Source: Strigamia acuminata (taxonomy: Eukaryota; Arthropoda; Chilopoda; Geophilomorpha; Linotaeniidae). Taken from it: a DNA stretch of 64,000 nt. Where the stretch lies: the NCBI GenBank assembly GCA_949358305.1, contig OX442314.1, positions 48,554,581 through 48,618,580 of the forward strand, given 5' to 3'. Position numbers and translations under genes: made by a program. The notes below the pieces were generated by a model. That model worked only from the letters and a program-made list of their open reading frames with translations, was not told the DNA's origin and did not search any database. The first letter of the stretch is position 1. Each line of letters begins with the position of its first letter. This document shows, one piece after another, positions 1-10,500 of the stretch.

Positions 1-215
1 CTCTAGCGACTAAATAGTAAAATAAAAGAAGCTGATCTGTGATGTGTGATCTGTGATCTCGGATGATGGAGCGATATTTTCAACGTCATATTCTCTACAT
101 GTTCCAGAATTAGCATTGAAATGCATGTAGTTGGTAAGCCTATTTATTTGCACTTATGTACAAAACATTATATTTTTATACATATAGGTATAGGTCTTTG
201 TGTATCTTACTTGCT

Positions 216-240
216 AGTATATATAGTGTAGTCTATATAA
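216..240 (+). promoter_or_regulatory. TATA-like region of the array gene
   Basis: Two TATA-like motifs, TATATATAG near 217 and TATATAA at 234-240, lie 20-45 nt upstream of the first ATG (261). They are conserved at the same place in all five units (3848, 7506, 13539 and 19572 for the region start). The more distal motif has the better spacing for a start site just upstream of the ATG. This is inferred from motif and position only. Confidence 0.35.
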
Positions 241-260
241 AGATCTTGTGCAGGGACAGG

Positions 261-2141
261 ATGGTGCCATTTGTCAAAGTGAGTCGGTTGGGTGAGGACC
301 GAGTTAGGAGTTAGCCATTTTGAATTGTGAGTTTTGAAATGATGATTACGGTTTTGAAAAGATGATTACGGTAGGCCTATACTGTATTTGTGCTCGAATG
401 AATTACTTGTATGTTAATAATGGTAATTAATAAAGATAAATTGGAATTTGAATTTGAATTTTGTTTTTATTGTGATGGTGAAGGAAGAAAATGAAATTTC
501 ACAGGAATTTAGATAAGATTTGAATCAACTGCGAGCGAATTTGATGAGATTTTGATGCATTGCGAATGAATTTCAAACGGTTTGTGTACATTTCTTTTGT
601 AAATTTCAAACCAAATTCTCCATTTTTTGGATAAATTTGTGAAAATTTGTGAAAATATGTCAAAATTTGTGAAAATATGTCGAAATTTGTGAAAACATGT
701 CAAAATTTGTGAAAATATGTCAAAATTTGTGAAAATATGTCAAAATTTGTCAAAATTTGAGAAAAATTTCTCAAAAATTGTCAAAATATGTCAAAATTTG
801 AGAAAAATTTCTCAAAATTTGTGAAAATTTCTCAAAATTTGAGAAGAATTTCTCAAAATTTGTCAAAATTTCTCAAAATTTGTCAAAATTTCTCAAAATT
901 TCTCAAAATATGTCAAAATTTGTCAAATTTTGACAAATTTTTCTCAAAATTTCTCAAAATTTCTCAAAATTTGAGGAAAATTTCTCAAAATTTGTCAAAA
1001 TATGTTAAAATTTGTCAAAATTTGAAAAAAATTTCTCAAAATTTGCCAAAATATGTCAAAATTTCTCAAATTTTGACAAATTTTTCTCAAAATTTCTCAA
1101 AATTTCTCAAAATTTCTCAAAATTTGAGAAAAATTTCTCAAAATTTGTCAAAATATGTCGAAATTTGTCAAATTTTGACAAATTTTTCTCAAAATTTGTC
1201 AAAATTTGTCAAAATTTGAGAAAAATTTTGACATATTTTGACAAATTTTGAGAAATTTTTCTCAAATTTTGAGAAATGTTGAGAAGTTTTGAGAAATTAT
1301 TCACAATGTTTGACATTACTGTCCTGCCTCGAATAAACGCCGGGGCGTTTATTAATTTTTTCGACCCGACCCACTCCCGGGCGGGTCGGTTCGGGGCGGC
1401 ATTTAGTGCACTACACGCCGCCGAGCCCCGGCGTTTAATCGAGGGAGGCGGTACGGTATTTGACAAATCTTTCGCAAATTTTGCCAAATTGAAAAAACGT
1501 AATTTCAGATGGGTATTCACATGAACGGTGGAACGAACGTCATATCACACCCGGCCACCGTGCAGGTGATCACCCCGCAAGCCGTGCGAGTCATCTCGGC
1601 GGCTCCGACGGGCGTGCCGGTACTCAACGCAGCAACGAACGTGTCTTCGACGTTTGCGGCGGCCGTGAACGTGATGACACCCCGCATGACGGCAATCGCG
1701 GCCATTGCCGGGACGGCGCAGAAAGCGACAATGACTTTGGCCAAGCCGAACGTTCTTCCGGTGACCGTGGCTGCAAAGGGTGTTGTGGGGCCCATGATGA
1801 GCAATGCGATTGCCGTCAAGGCGATCCCCACCACGTTGACGGCGCTCACACGAGGCATCACGCTGCACACGACTTGTTCGGCGCCGGGCAGCGCGCAAGG
1901 CATGATCCAGGTCAGCAATTCGAATAAACCCGTTCACCACATGCTGCAGTCACAAATTTGTGCTCCGCGGGCCGTCATTCCGCATGGTTTGTACTTTCCT
2001 TCGAAAAGGAAGGTGTGTTCAAAGTTAAAGTGGATTGATTATGTTCTAGTGACATTGCAAACTTCAAATTTGATTTTTCTTTATTTTACAACGGTGCGCA
2101 GAATTTTTGAAATTCGATCAAATTATTCACTAATTTATTGA
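261..2141 (+). CDS. Array gene copy 1 (3'-truncated): Val/Ala/Thr-rich protein, unrecognised
   Basis: The model has exon 1 at 261-278 (six codons, MVPFVK), a GTGAGT donor at 279, and exon 2 from 1509 after an AATTTCAG acceptor. Both junctions are phase 0, so the reading frame continues. Exon 2 encodes a low-complexity Val/Ala/Thr/Met-rich chain with scattered Pro, no Cys-rich finger, and no signal peptide or membrane segment that I can identify. In this copy the third exon is deleted. Reading runs through into non-coding DNA and stops at 2141, giving a diverged tail. The composition resembles disordered stretches of nuclear co-regulators, but I make no family assignment. This copy is probably a truncated paralogue or pseudogene. 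Confidence 0.5.
633..1298. repeat. AT-rich TTTSTCAAAA tandem array (intron 1, copy 1)
   Basis: About 670 bp are built of 10-11 bp words such as aaaatttgtc, aaaatttctc and aaaatatgtc, plus their reverse complements (gacaaattt, gagaaattt). Because both orientations are present, it is a field of short inverted repeats. Open frames through it (SKFxKI-type proteins) are artefacts of the 11/10-bp periodicity. Confidence 0.95.
1321..1460. mobile_element. GC-rich MITE with CTCGAATAAACGCCGGGG termini (copy 1)
   Basis: Termini are CCTCGAATAAACGCCGGGGC on the left and, reverse-complemented, CTCGATTAAACGCCGGGGC on the right. They flank a GC-rich core with a further inverted repeat (cccgggcgggtcgg region). 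It lies in intron 1 of the array gene, between the AT-rich repeat and exon 2. A clear target-site duplication is not visible. The copy in unit 2 is at 4953-5092. Confidence 0.6.
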
Positions 2142-3390
2142 TTTATTGAATCAATGTTTTAATTCAATTTAATTTTATTCAAATTTGCGAAATTTGGTTT
2201 ACGGGTAGAAAGAAGAATGGAGGAAAGAAAGAAAGAAAGAAGTCAAACTATTATTGTTTTAACGCGTTTTGTATTTTTTCATACATGGAAAAATATAAAT
2301 ATAAATTGTAAATAAGATTGCGAAAATGTTTTCTTGATTAATTTGTAAATATTCTGAATTTTCAAGTAATTTAAGTATTTTTTATATGTATGGAAAAAGA
2401 CAAATTTTTATTAATTGACTATTCTTAATTAGTATTATGGTTGTCAATATTTATTTTTTGGCATTTGAGATTTTGTATATATTTGCGAGCAGCTAATTTT
2501 CTTTAGAAAAAAGAATAAACTAAATGAGGGAACTAACTTCTGGATGAACAAAATTATCAACTTGTAAATGAATAATGTGCATTCATGGAATTGATGGATG
2601 GATTTTTTTGTTGTTTATTTGTGATATAATAATATACATTCCACTCGTCGTTATTTGTGTGTTTTGTATTTTTATGTAAAGGATAAAAAAAAATTAGACA
2701 TTTAAAAAGTTCAAATTCAAAAAAAACCTAATGAAAATGAATAATTATGATTAATTAATTAATTCAATACGATGTTTGTAAATTTTCAGATTCACTTCAT
2801 ATTATTTTACCCAGTGAAATTTATATGTTGTGCGATTCATCAATATTATCTCGATATCGAACAAAAAGTGTACAAATATTTTTGTGTTTATAATAAATGC
2901 CCCAATGTAGATCACAGCTGGTTTGGTTGCTTGTTTTCTTCTTTTTAACGGAAAGAAAAGAAAAGAAAAGAACATTTATTTATTTATTTATTTATTTATT
3001 TGTATACTTTTTTATTTTATCTTTATTTTCTGGCACGGACGTATTATTTTAATGTCGCGCTGTGGTTGATCGAGGTTTCATCTTTTTCTTACTATCCTGG
3101 AAAGAGAGAAAGAAAGGAATAAGGAATCTATTAAACAGTACTTGTGCTTATTTCAATCTCAAAAGTCAAAATGATGATTTTGTGCTACAACTGTTTCAAC
3201 ACTATCAAGTGCACCCATTTTGGCCACAAAAAGAAAGAAAGAAAGGTATGGTTGTTTGTTTTTTTGTAAAAGAATAAATTTTGTACCTGCAGTGTAAAAG
3301 TAATAGATAGAAAAAAACAATTTACTTAATTCAACTGATTTGTGTTGTGAGGAGGTCCGAACTAACTCAGCGAAGTTAGGCGGTGGTGGG

Positions 3391-3405
3391 CCAAAATGGC
3401 GGCTA
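3391..3405 (+). promoter_or_regulatory. CAAAATGGCGGC motif (YY1-like) at unit end
   Basis: The motif CAAAATGGCGGC occurs once per unit (3391, 7041, 13074, 19107), about 240-250 bp before the next unit starts and about 500 bp upstream of the next copy of the gene. It resembles the YY1 consensus often found at animal promoters. In units 2-4 the ATG inside it opens a 78-codon frame (7045-7281, 13078-13314, 19111-19347), which is broken in unit 1. Whether it is a promoter or a small coding exon cannot be told. Confidence 0.3.
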
Positions 3406-3892
3406 AAATGAAAAGTGAAATAAATAGAAAATTGTCGATTCGCGCTCGCTGAAAACGCTGCGAGTCGAGGACGGAGATTGTTGGTTTGGTTTGGTTGTTG
3501 TCTGCAAGTGACAAAAGAAAAGAGGGGACCACGTTGACCCCAGGAAGGAATAATTTCATTCCGATTAAGCAGTACGATGGGCGGCAAGTGGCTCTCCTCT
3601 CATCTCGCAGTACGGGAACTTGAGGTTGCGCACTCTAGCGACTAAATAGTAAAATAAAAGAAGCTGATCTGTGATGTGTGATCTGTGATCTCGGATGATG
3701 GAGCGATATTTTCAACGTCATATTCTCTACATGTTCCAGAATTAGCATTGAAATGCATGTAGTTGGTAAGCCTATTTATTTGCACTTATGTACAAAACAT
3801 TATATTTTTATACATATAGGTATAGGTCTTTGTGTATCTTACTTGCTAGTATATATAGTGTAGTCTATATAAAGATCTTGTGCAGGGACAGG

Positions 3893-5773
3893 ATGGTGCC
3901 ATTTGTCAAAGTGAGTCGGTTGGGTGAGGACCGAGTTAGGAGTTAGCCATTTTGAATTGTGAGTTTTGAAATGATGATTACGGTTTTGAAAAGATGATTA
4001 CGGTAGGCCTATACTGTATTTGTGCTCGAATGAATTACTTGTATGTTAATAATGGTAATTAATAAAGATAAATTGGAATTTGAATTTGAATTTTGTTTTT
4101 ATTGTGATGGTGAAGGAAGAAAATGAAATTTCACAGGAATTTAGATAAGATTTGAATCAACTGCGAGCGAATTTGATGAGATTTTGATGCATTGCGAATG
4201 AATTTCAAACGGTTTGTGTACATTTCTTTTGTAAATTTCAAACCAAATTCTCCATTTTTTGGATAAATTTGTGAAAATTTGTGAAAATATGTCAAAATTT
4301 GTGAAAATATGTCGAAATTTGTGAAAACATGTCAAAATTTGTGAAAATATGTCAAAATTTGTGAAAATATGTCAAAATTTGTCAAAATTTGAGAAAAATT
4401 TCTCAAAAATTGTCAAAATATGTCAAAATTTGAGAAAAATTTCTCAAAATTTGTGAAAATTTCTCAAAATTTGAGAAGAATTTCTCAAAATTTGTCAAAA
4501 TTTCTCAAAATTTGTCAAAATTTCTCAAAATTTCTCAAAATATGTCAAAATTTGTCAAATTTTGACAAATTTTTCTCAAAATTTCTCAAAATTTCTCAAA
4601 ATTTGAGGAAAATTTCTCAAAATTTGTCAAAATATGTTAAAATTTGTCAAAATTTGAAAAAAATTTCTCAAAATTTGTCAAAATATGTCAAAATTTCTCA
4701 AATTTTGACAAATTTTTCTCAAAATTTCTCAAAATTTCTCAAAATTTCTCAAAATTTGAGAAAAATTTCTCAAAATTTGTCAAAATATGTCGAAATTTGT
4801 CAAATTTTGACAAATTTTTCTCAAAATTTGTCAAAATTTGTCAAAATTTGAGAAAAATTTTGACATATTTTGACAAATTTTGAGAAATTTTTCTCAAATT
4901 TTGAGAAATGTTGAGAAGTTTTGAGAAATTATTCACAATGTTTGACATTACTGTCCTGCCTCGAATAAACGCCGGGGCGTTTATTAATTTTTTCGACCCG
5001 ACCCACTCCCGGGCGGGTCGGTTCGGGGCGGCATTTAGTGCACTACACGCCGCCGAGCCCCGGCGTTTAATCGAGGGAGGCGGTACGGTATTTGACAAAT
5101 CTTTCGCAAATTTTGCCAAATTGAAAAAACGTAATTTCAGATGGGTATTCACATGAACGGTGGAACGAACGTCATATCACACCCGGCCACCGTGCAGGTG
5201 ATCACCCCGCAAGCCGTGCGAGTCATCTCGGCGGCTCCGACGGGCGTGCCGGTACTCAACGCAGCAACGAACGTGTCTTCGACGTTTGCGGCGGCCGTGA
5301 ACGTGATGACACCCCGCATGACGGCAATCGCGGCCATTGCCGGGACGGCGCAGAAAGCGACAATGACTTTGGCCAAGCCGAACGTTCTTCCGGTGACCGT
5401 GGCTGCAAAGGGTGTTGTGGGGCCCATGATGAGCAATGCGATTGCCGTCAAGGCGATCCCCACCACGTTGACGGCGCTCACACGAGGCATCACGCTGCAC
5501 ACGACTTGTTCGGCGCCGGGCAGCGCGCAAGGCATGATCCAGGTCAGCAATTCGAATAAACCCGTTCACCACATGCTGCAGTCACAAATTTGTGCTCCGC
5601 GGGCCGTCATTCCGCATGGTTTGTACTTTCCTTCGAAAAGGAAGGTGTGTTCAAAGTTAAAGTGGATTGATTATGTTCTAGTGACATTGCAAACTTCAAA
5701 TTTGATTTTTCTTTATTTTACAACGGTGCGCAGAATTTTTGAAATTCGATCAAATTATTCACTAATTTATTGA
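3893..5773 (+). CDS. Array gene copy 2 (3'-truncated)
   Basis: It has the same layout as copy 1: exon 1 at 3893-3910, and exon 2 from 5141 reading open to 5773. Codons of exon 2 are the same as copy 1 throughout the part I compared. It carries the same deletion of exon 3 and therefore the same 3' read-through tail. Exon 2 is GC-rich while its flanks are strongly AT-rich, which supports real coding selection in the ancestral gene. Whether this truncated form is expressed is unknown. Confidence 0.5.
4265..4930. repeat. AT-rich TTTSTCAAAA tandem array (copy 2)
   Basis: It is nearly identical to the array in unit 1, with a single-base difference noted near 4676 (gtcaaaa here, gccaaaa at 1044). 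It lies in intron 1 of gene copy 2. Confidence 0.95.
4953..5092. mobile_element. GC-rich MITE (copy 2)
   Basis: It has the same termini and core as the unit 1 copy, and the same position in intron 1. Confidence 0.6.
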
Positions 5774-7550
5774 TTTATTGAATCAATGTTTTAATTCAAT
5801 TTAATTTTATTCAAATTTGCGAAATTTGGTTTACGGGTAGAAAGAAGAATGGAGGAAAGAAAGAAAGAAAGAAGTCAAACTATTATTGTTTTAACGCGTT
5901 TTGTATTTTTTCATACATGGAAAAATATAAATATAAATTGTAAATAAGATTGCGAAAATGTTTTCTTGATTAATTTGTAAATATTCTGAATTTTCAAGTA
6001 ATTTAAGTATTTTTTATATGTATGGAAAAAGACAAATTTTTATTAATTGACTATTCTTAATTAGTATTATGGTTGTCAATATTTATTTTTTGGCATTTGA
6101 GATTTTGTATATATTTGCGAGCAGCTAATTTTCTTTAGAAAAAAGAATAAACTAAATGAGGGAACTAACTTCTGGATGAACAAAATTATCAACTTGTAAA
6201 TGAATAATGTGCATTCATGGAATTGATGGATGGATTTTTTTGTTGTTTATTTGTGATATAATAATATACATTCCACTCGTCGTTATTTGTGTGTTTTGTA
6301 TTTTTATGTAAAGGATAAAAAAAAATTAGACATTTAAAAAGTTCAAATTCAAAAAAAACCTAATGAAAATGAATAATTATGATTAATTAATTCAATACGA
6401 TGTTTGTAAATTTTCAGATTCACTTCATATTATTTTACCCAGTGAAATTTATATGTTGTGCGATTCATCAATATTATCTCGATATCGAACAAAAAGTGTA
6501 CAAATATTTTTGTGTTTATAATAAATGCCCCAATGTAGATCACAGCTGGTTTGGTTGCTTGTTTTCTTCTTTTTAACGGAAAGAAAAGAAAAGAAAAGAA
6601 AAGAACATTTATTTATTTATTTTTATACTTTTTTATTTTATCTTTATTTTCTGGCACGGACGTATTATTTTAATGTCGCGCTGTGGTTGATCGAGGTTTC
6701 ATCTTTTTCTTACTATCCTGGAAAGAGAGAAAGAAAGGAATAAGGAATCTATTAAACAGTACTTGTGCTTATTTCAATCTCAAAAGTCAAACCGCTCCAG
6801 ATCCAGAGAAATTGCAAGTGAAATGATTTTGTGCTACAACTGTTTCAACACTATCAAGTGCACCCATTTTGGCCACAAAAAGAAAGAAAGAAAGGTATGG
6901 TTGTTTGTTTTTTTGTAAAAGAATAAATTTTGTACCTGCAGTGTAAAAGTAATAGATAGAAAAAAACAATTTACTTAATTCAACTGATTTGTGTTGTAAG
7001 GAGGTCCGAACTAACTCAGCGAAGTTAGGCGGTGGTGGGCCAAAATGGCGGCTAAAATGAAAAGTGAAATAAATACAGTAGAAAATTGTCGATTCGGGCT
7101 CGCTGAAAACGCTGCGAGTCGAGGACGGAGATTGTTGGTTTGGTTTGGTTGTTGTCTGCAAGTGACAAAGGAAAAGAAAGAGGGGACCACGTTGACCCCA
7201 GGAAGGAATAATTTCATTCCGATTAAGCAGTACGATGGGCGGCAAGTGGCTCTCCTCTCATCTCGCAGTACGGGAACTTGAGGTTGCGCACTCTAGCGAC
7301 TAAATAGTAAAATAAAAGAAGCTGATCTGTGATGTGTGATCTGTGATCTCGGATGATGGAGCGATATTTTCAACGTCATATTCTCTACATGTTCCAGAAT
7401 TAGCATTGAAATGCATGTAGTTGGTAAGCCTATTTATTTGCACTTATGTACAAAACATTATATTTTTATACATATAGGTATAGGTCTTTGTGTATCTTAC
7501 TTGCTAGTATATATAGTGTAGTCTATATAAAGATCTTGTGCAGGGACAGG

Positions 7551-10500
7551 ATGGTGCCATTTGTCAAAGTGAGTCGGTTGGGTGAGGACCGAGTTAGGAG
7601 TTAGCCATTTTGAATTGTGAGTTTTGAAATGATGATTACGGTTTTGAAAAGATGATTACGGTAGGCCTATACTGTATTTGTGCTCGAATGAATTACTTGT
7701 ATGTTAATAATGGTAATTAATAAAGATAAATTGGAATTGGAATTTGAATTTTGTTTTTATTGTGATGGTGAAGGAAGAAAATGAAATTTCACAGGAATTT
7801 AGATAAGATTTGAATCAACTGCGAGCGAATTTGATGAGATTTTGATGCATTGCGAATGAATTTCAAACGGTTTGTGTACATTTCTTTTGTAAATTTCAAA
7901 CCAAATTCTCCATTTTTTGGATAAATTTGTGAAAATTTGTGAAAATATGTCAAAATTTGTGAAAATATGTCAAAATTTGTGAAAACATGTCAAAATTTGT
8001 GAAAATATGTCAAAATTTGTGAAAATATGTCAAAATTTGTCAAAATTTGAGAAAAATTTCTCAAAATTTGTCAAAATATGTCAAAATTTGTCAAAATTTG
8101 AGAAAAATTTCTCAAAAATTGTCAAAATATGTCAAAATTTGAGAAAAATTTCTCAAAATTTGTGAAAATTTCTCAAAATTTGAGAAAAATTTCTCAAAAT
8201 TTGTCAAAATTTCTCAAAATTTGTCAAAATTTCTCAAAATTTCTCAAAATATGTCAAAATTTGTCAAATTTTGACAAATTTTTCTCAAAATTTCTCAAAA
8301 TTTCTCAAAATTTGAGGAAAATTTCTCAAAATTTGTCAAAATATGTTAAAATTTCTCAAAATTTGTCAAAATTTCTCAAAATTTCTCAAAATATGTCAAA
8401 ATTTGTCAAATTTTGACAAATTTTTCTCAAAATTTCTCAAAATTTCTCAAAATTTGAGGAAAATTTCTCAAAATTTGTCAAAATATGTTAAAATTTGTCA
8501 AAATTTGAAAAAAATTTCTCAAAATTTGTCAAAATATGTCAAAATTTCTCAAATTTTGACAAATTTTTCTCAAAATTTCTCAAAATTTCTCAAAATTTGA
8601 AAAAAATTTCTCAAAATTTGTCAAAATATGTCAAAATTTGTCAAAATTTGTCAAAATTTGAGAAAAATTTGTCAAAATTTGACAAATTTTGAGAAATTTT
8701 TCTCAAATTTTGAGAAATTTTTCTCAAATTTTGAGAAATGTTGAGAAGTTTTGAGAAATTACTCACAATGTTTGACAATAACTGTCCTGCCTCGAATAAA
8801 CGCCGGGGCGTTTATTAATTTTTTTTGATCCGACCCACTGCCAGGCGGGTTGATTCGGGGCCGCATTTATTCGTGCACTACACGCCGCCGAGCCCCCGGC
8901 GTTTAATCGAGTCCCGGCACTTAGTTAAGTCCGGCGTTTAATAATCGAGGCAGTACGGTATTTGACAAATCTTTCGCAAATTTTGCCAAATTGAAAAAAC
9001 GTAATTTCAGATGGGTATTCACATGAACGGTGGAACGAACGTCATATCACACCCGGCCACCGTGCAGGTGATCACCCCGCAAGCCGTGCGAGTCATCTCG
9101 GCGGCTCCGACGGGCGTGCCGGTACTCAACGCAGCAACAAACGTGTCTTCGACGTTTGCGGCGGCCGTGAACGTAATGACGCCCCGCATGACGGCAATCG
9201 CGGCCATTGCCGGAACGGCGCAGAAAGCGACAATGACTTTAGCCAAGCCGAACGTTCTTCCGGTGACCGTGGCTGCAAAGGGCGTTGTGGGGCCCATGAT
9301 GAGCAATGCGATTGCCGTCAAGGCGATTCCCACCACGTTGACGGCGCTCACACGAGGCATCACGCTGCACACGACTTGTTCGGCGCCGGGCAGCGCGCAA
9401 GGCATGATCCAGGTCAGCAATTCCAATAAACCCGTTCACCACATGCTGCAGTCACAAATCTGTACTCCGCGGGCCGTCATTCCGCATGGTTTGTACTTTC
9501 CTTCGGTCGGTGTGTTCAAAGTTAAAGTGGATGGATTATGTTCTAGTGACATTGCAAACTTCAAATTTCCATCTGCTATTGCAGCGTTTCTCAAACTGTG
9601 GGGCGCGAGCTGACTTTTGGTGGGGCGCAACGGCACAATTGTAACAATCTAACTAACTAAAAATTAAAATACCAACTAACCTAAGAAAGTGCACTAAAAT
9701 TATTTTTTTGCAAACTAATGTAAAATTACAACTCCTTGCCAAAAAAATGGCATAGTCTATTTTTTGGAACTTTTAATATTGAAAATTTCTCGGAAACTAT
9801 TTCTCACAAGTAAAAATGGTTTTAGGAGGATTTAAAGGATTGTTAAAGCTATCATTTCGTTAAAAGTTTTTAGAAAAAAAATGAATAGTTACAGAGAAAA
9901 AAACTAATAACTCCAAAGAGTGACTATTTACAATATTTCTCATAACTTGTAAACAGAATGAGATAAAATTAAAAACTAAACAGATCTGAGACCGTCTATA
10001 TCTCAGGAAACTTTTCTAAATTGGATGTATGGATCTCCAAGGCCAGTGTTGGGCACGGTACAGTACCGGTACTGTACCACAGCCCTGTACCGCGGTACTT
10101 TTGTAGCCCACGGAAGTATCGTGTACTTGTCACGCGGTACTTTCTGTGGAAACAGCAAGTACCGGGTACTTGAAGCGTCATGCAGTACCGGTACCGTGAA
10201 TTTGCGGTACTCTCGCGGTACACGGGAAAACGAGAGAAAACACGAGATTTTTGTGTTTTTTTCCATTTTCCAGTTTAAAGTTAAAATTTTGATTTTTACA
10301 TTGTTTACACATTCAAATTGAGTGTAAACAATAAGTATACTATTGTTATGATGTAAAACGAATTACTAATTTAATAATTCGTTTTACATCATTTTGTCAA
10401 GTACGCAAAAAAAAGTGCGCAGGCGCCGAAGCCGGGCCATAACGCATGGCACACGTTGCTAACGATTGCCGTCGAATTTGAGCAGAACGATACACAGTCG

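Larger units (their letters stand above)
1..3632 (+). repeat. Long tandem repeat unit 1 (short form, 3632 bp)
   Basis: This is the first of five head-to-tail units. The starting motif ctctagcgactaaatag recurs at 3633, 7291, 13324 and 19357. In order the unit holds a TATA-containing region, a small exon, an AT-rich 10-11 bp repeat array, a GC-rich MITE, a GC-rich coding exon, then about 1.2 kb of AT-rich DNA (2150-3360) in which I see only microsatellites and AATAAA-like signals. A CpG-containing 250-bp segment with a CAAAATGGCGGC motif closes the unit. It lacks the roughly 34-bp insert that units 2-4 carry before their closing segment. Confidence 0.95.
3633..7290 (+). repeat. Long tandem repeat unit 2 (short form, 3658 bp)
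   Basis: The 5' part is nearly identical to unit 1 and the 3' part matches units 3-4. For example, it has the insertion near 6790-6825 and the extra codons near 7073 that unit 1 lacks. This makes it a mosaic, as expected from unequal crossing-over or gene conversion. About 5780-6990 is AT-rich, with no gene that I can support. Confidence 0.95.

Noticed and set aside
788-1251. Long open frames encoding SKFxKI / ISQNL-type repetitive proteins in each unit
   Set aside because: They arise from the 10-11-bp AT-rich word in several frames at once and recur as repeat artefacts. They lie inside the predicted intron.
1517-1940. Antisense frames of 131-133 codons opposite exon 2
   Set aside because: They are shadows of the GC-rich sense exon. 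The sense frame has the splice acceptor and an in-phase upstream exon.
6787-7245. Minus-strand 152-codon frame at the unit ends
   Set aside because: It shows no family resemblance, differs among units by frame-changing indels (unit 1), and overlaps microsatellite-like AAAGAAAG DNA.
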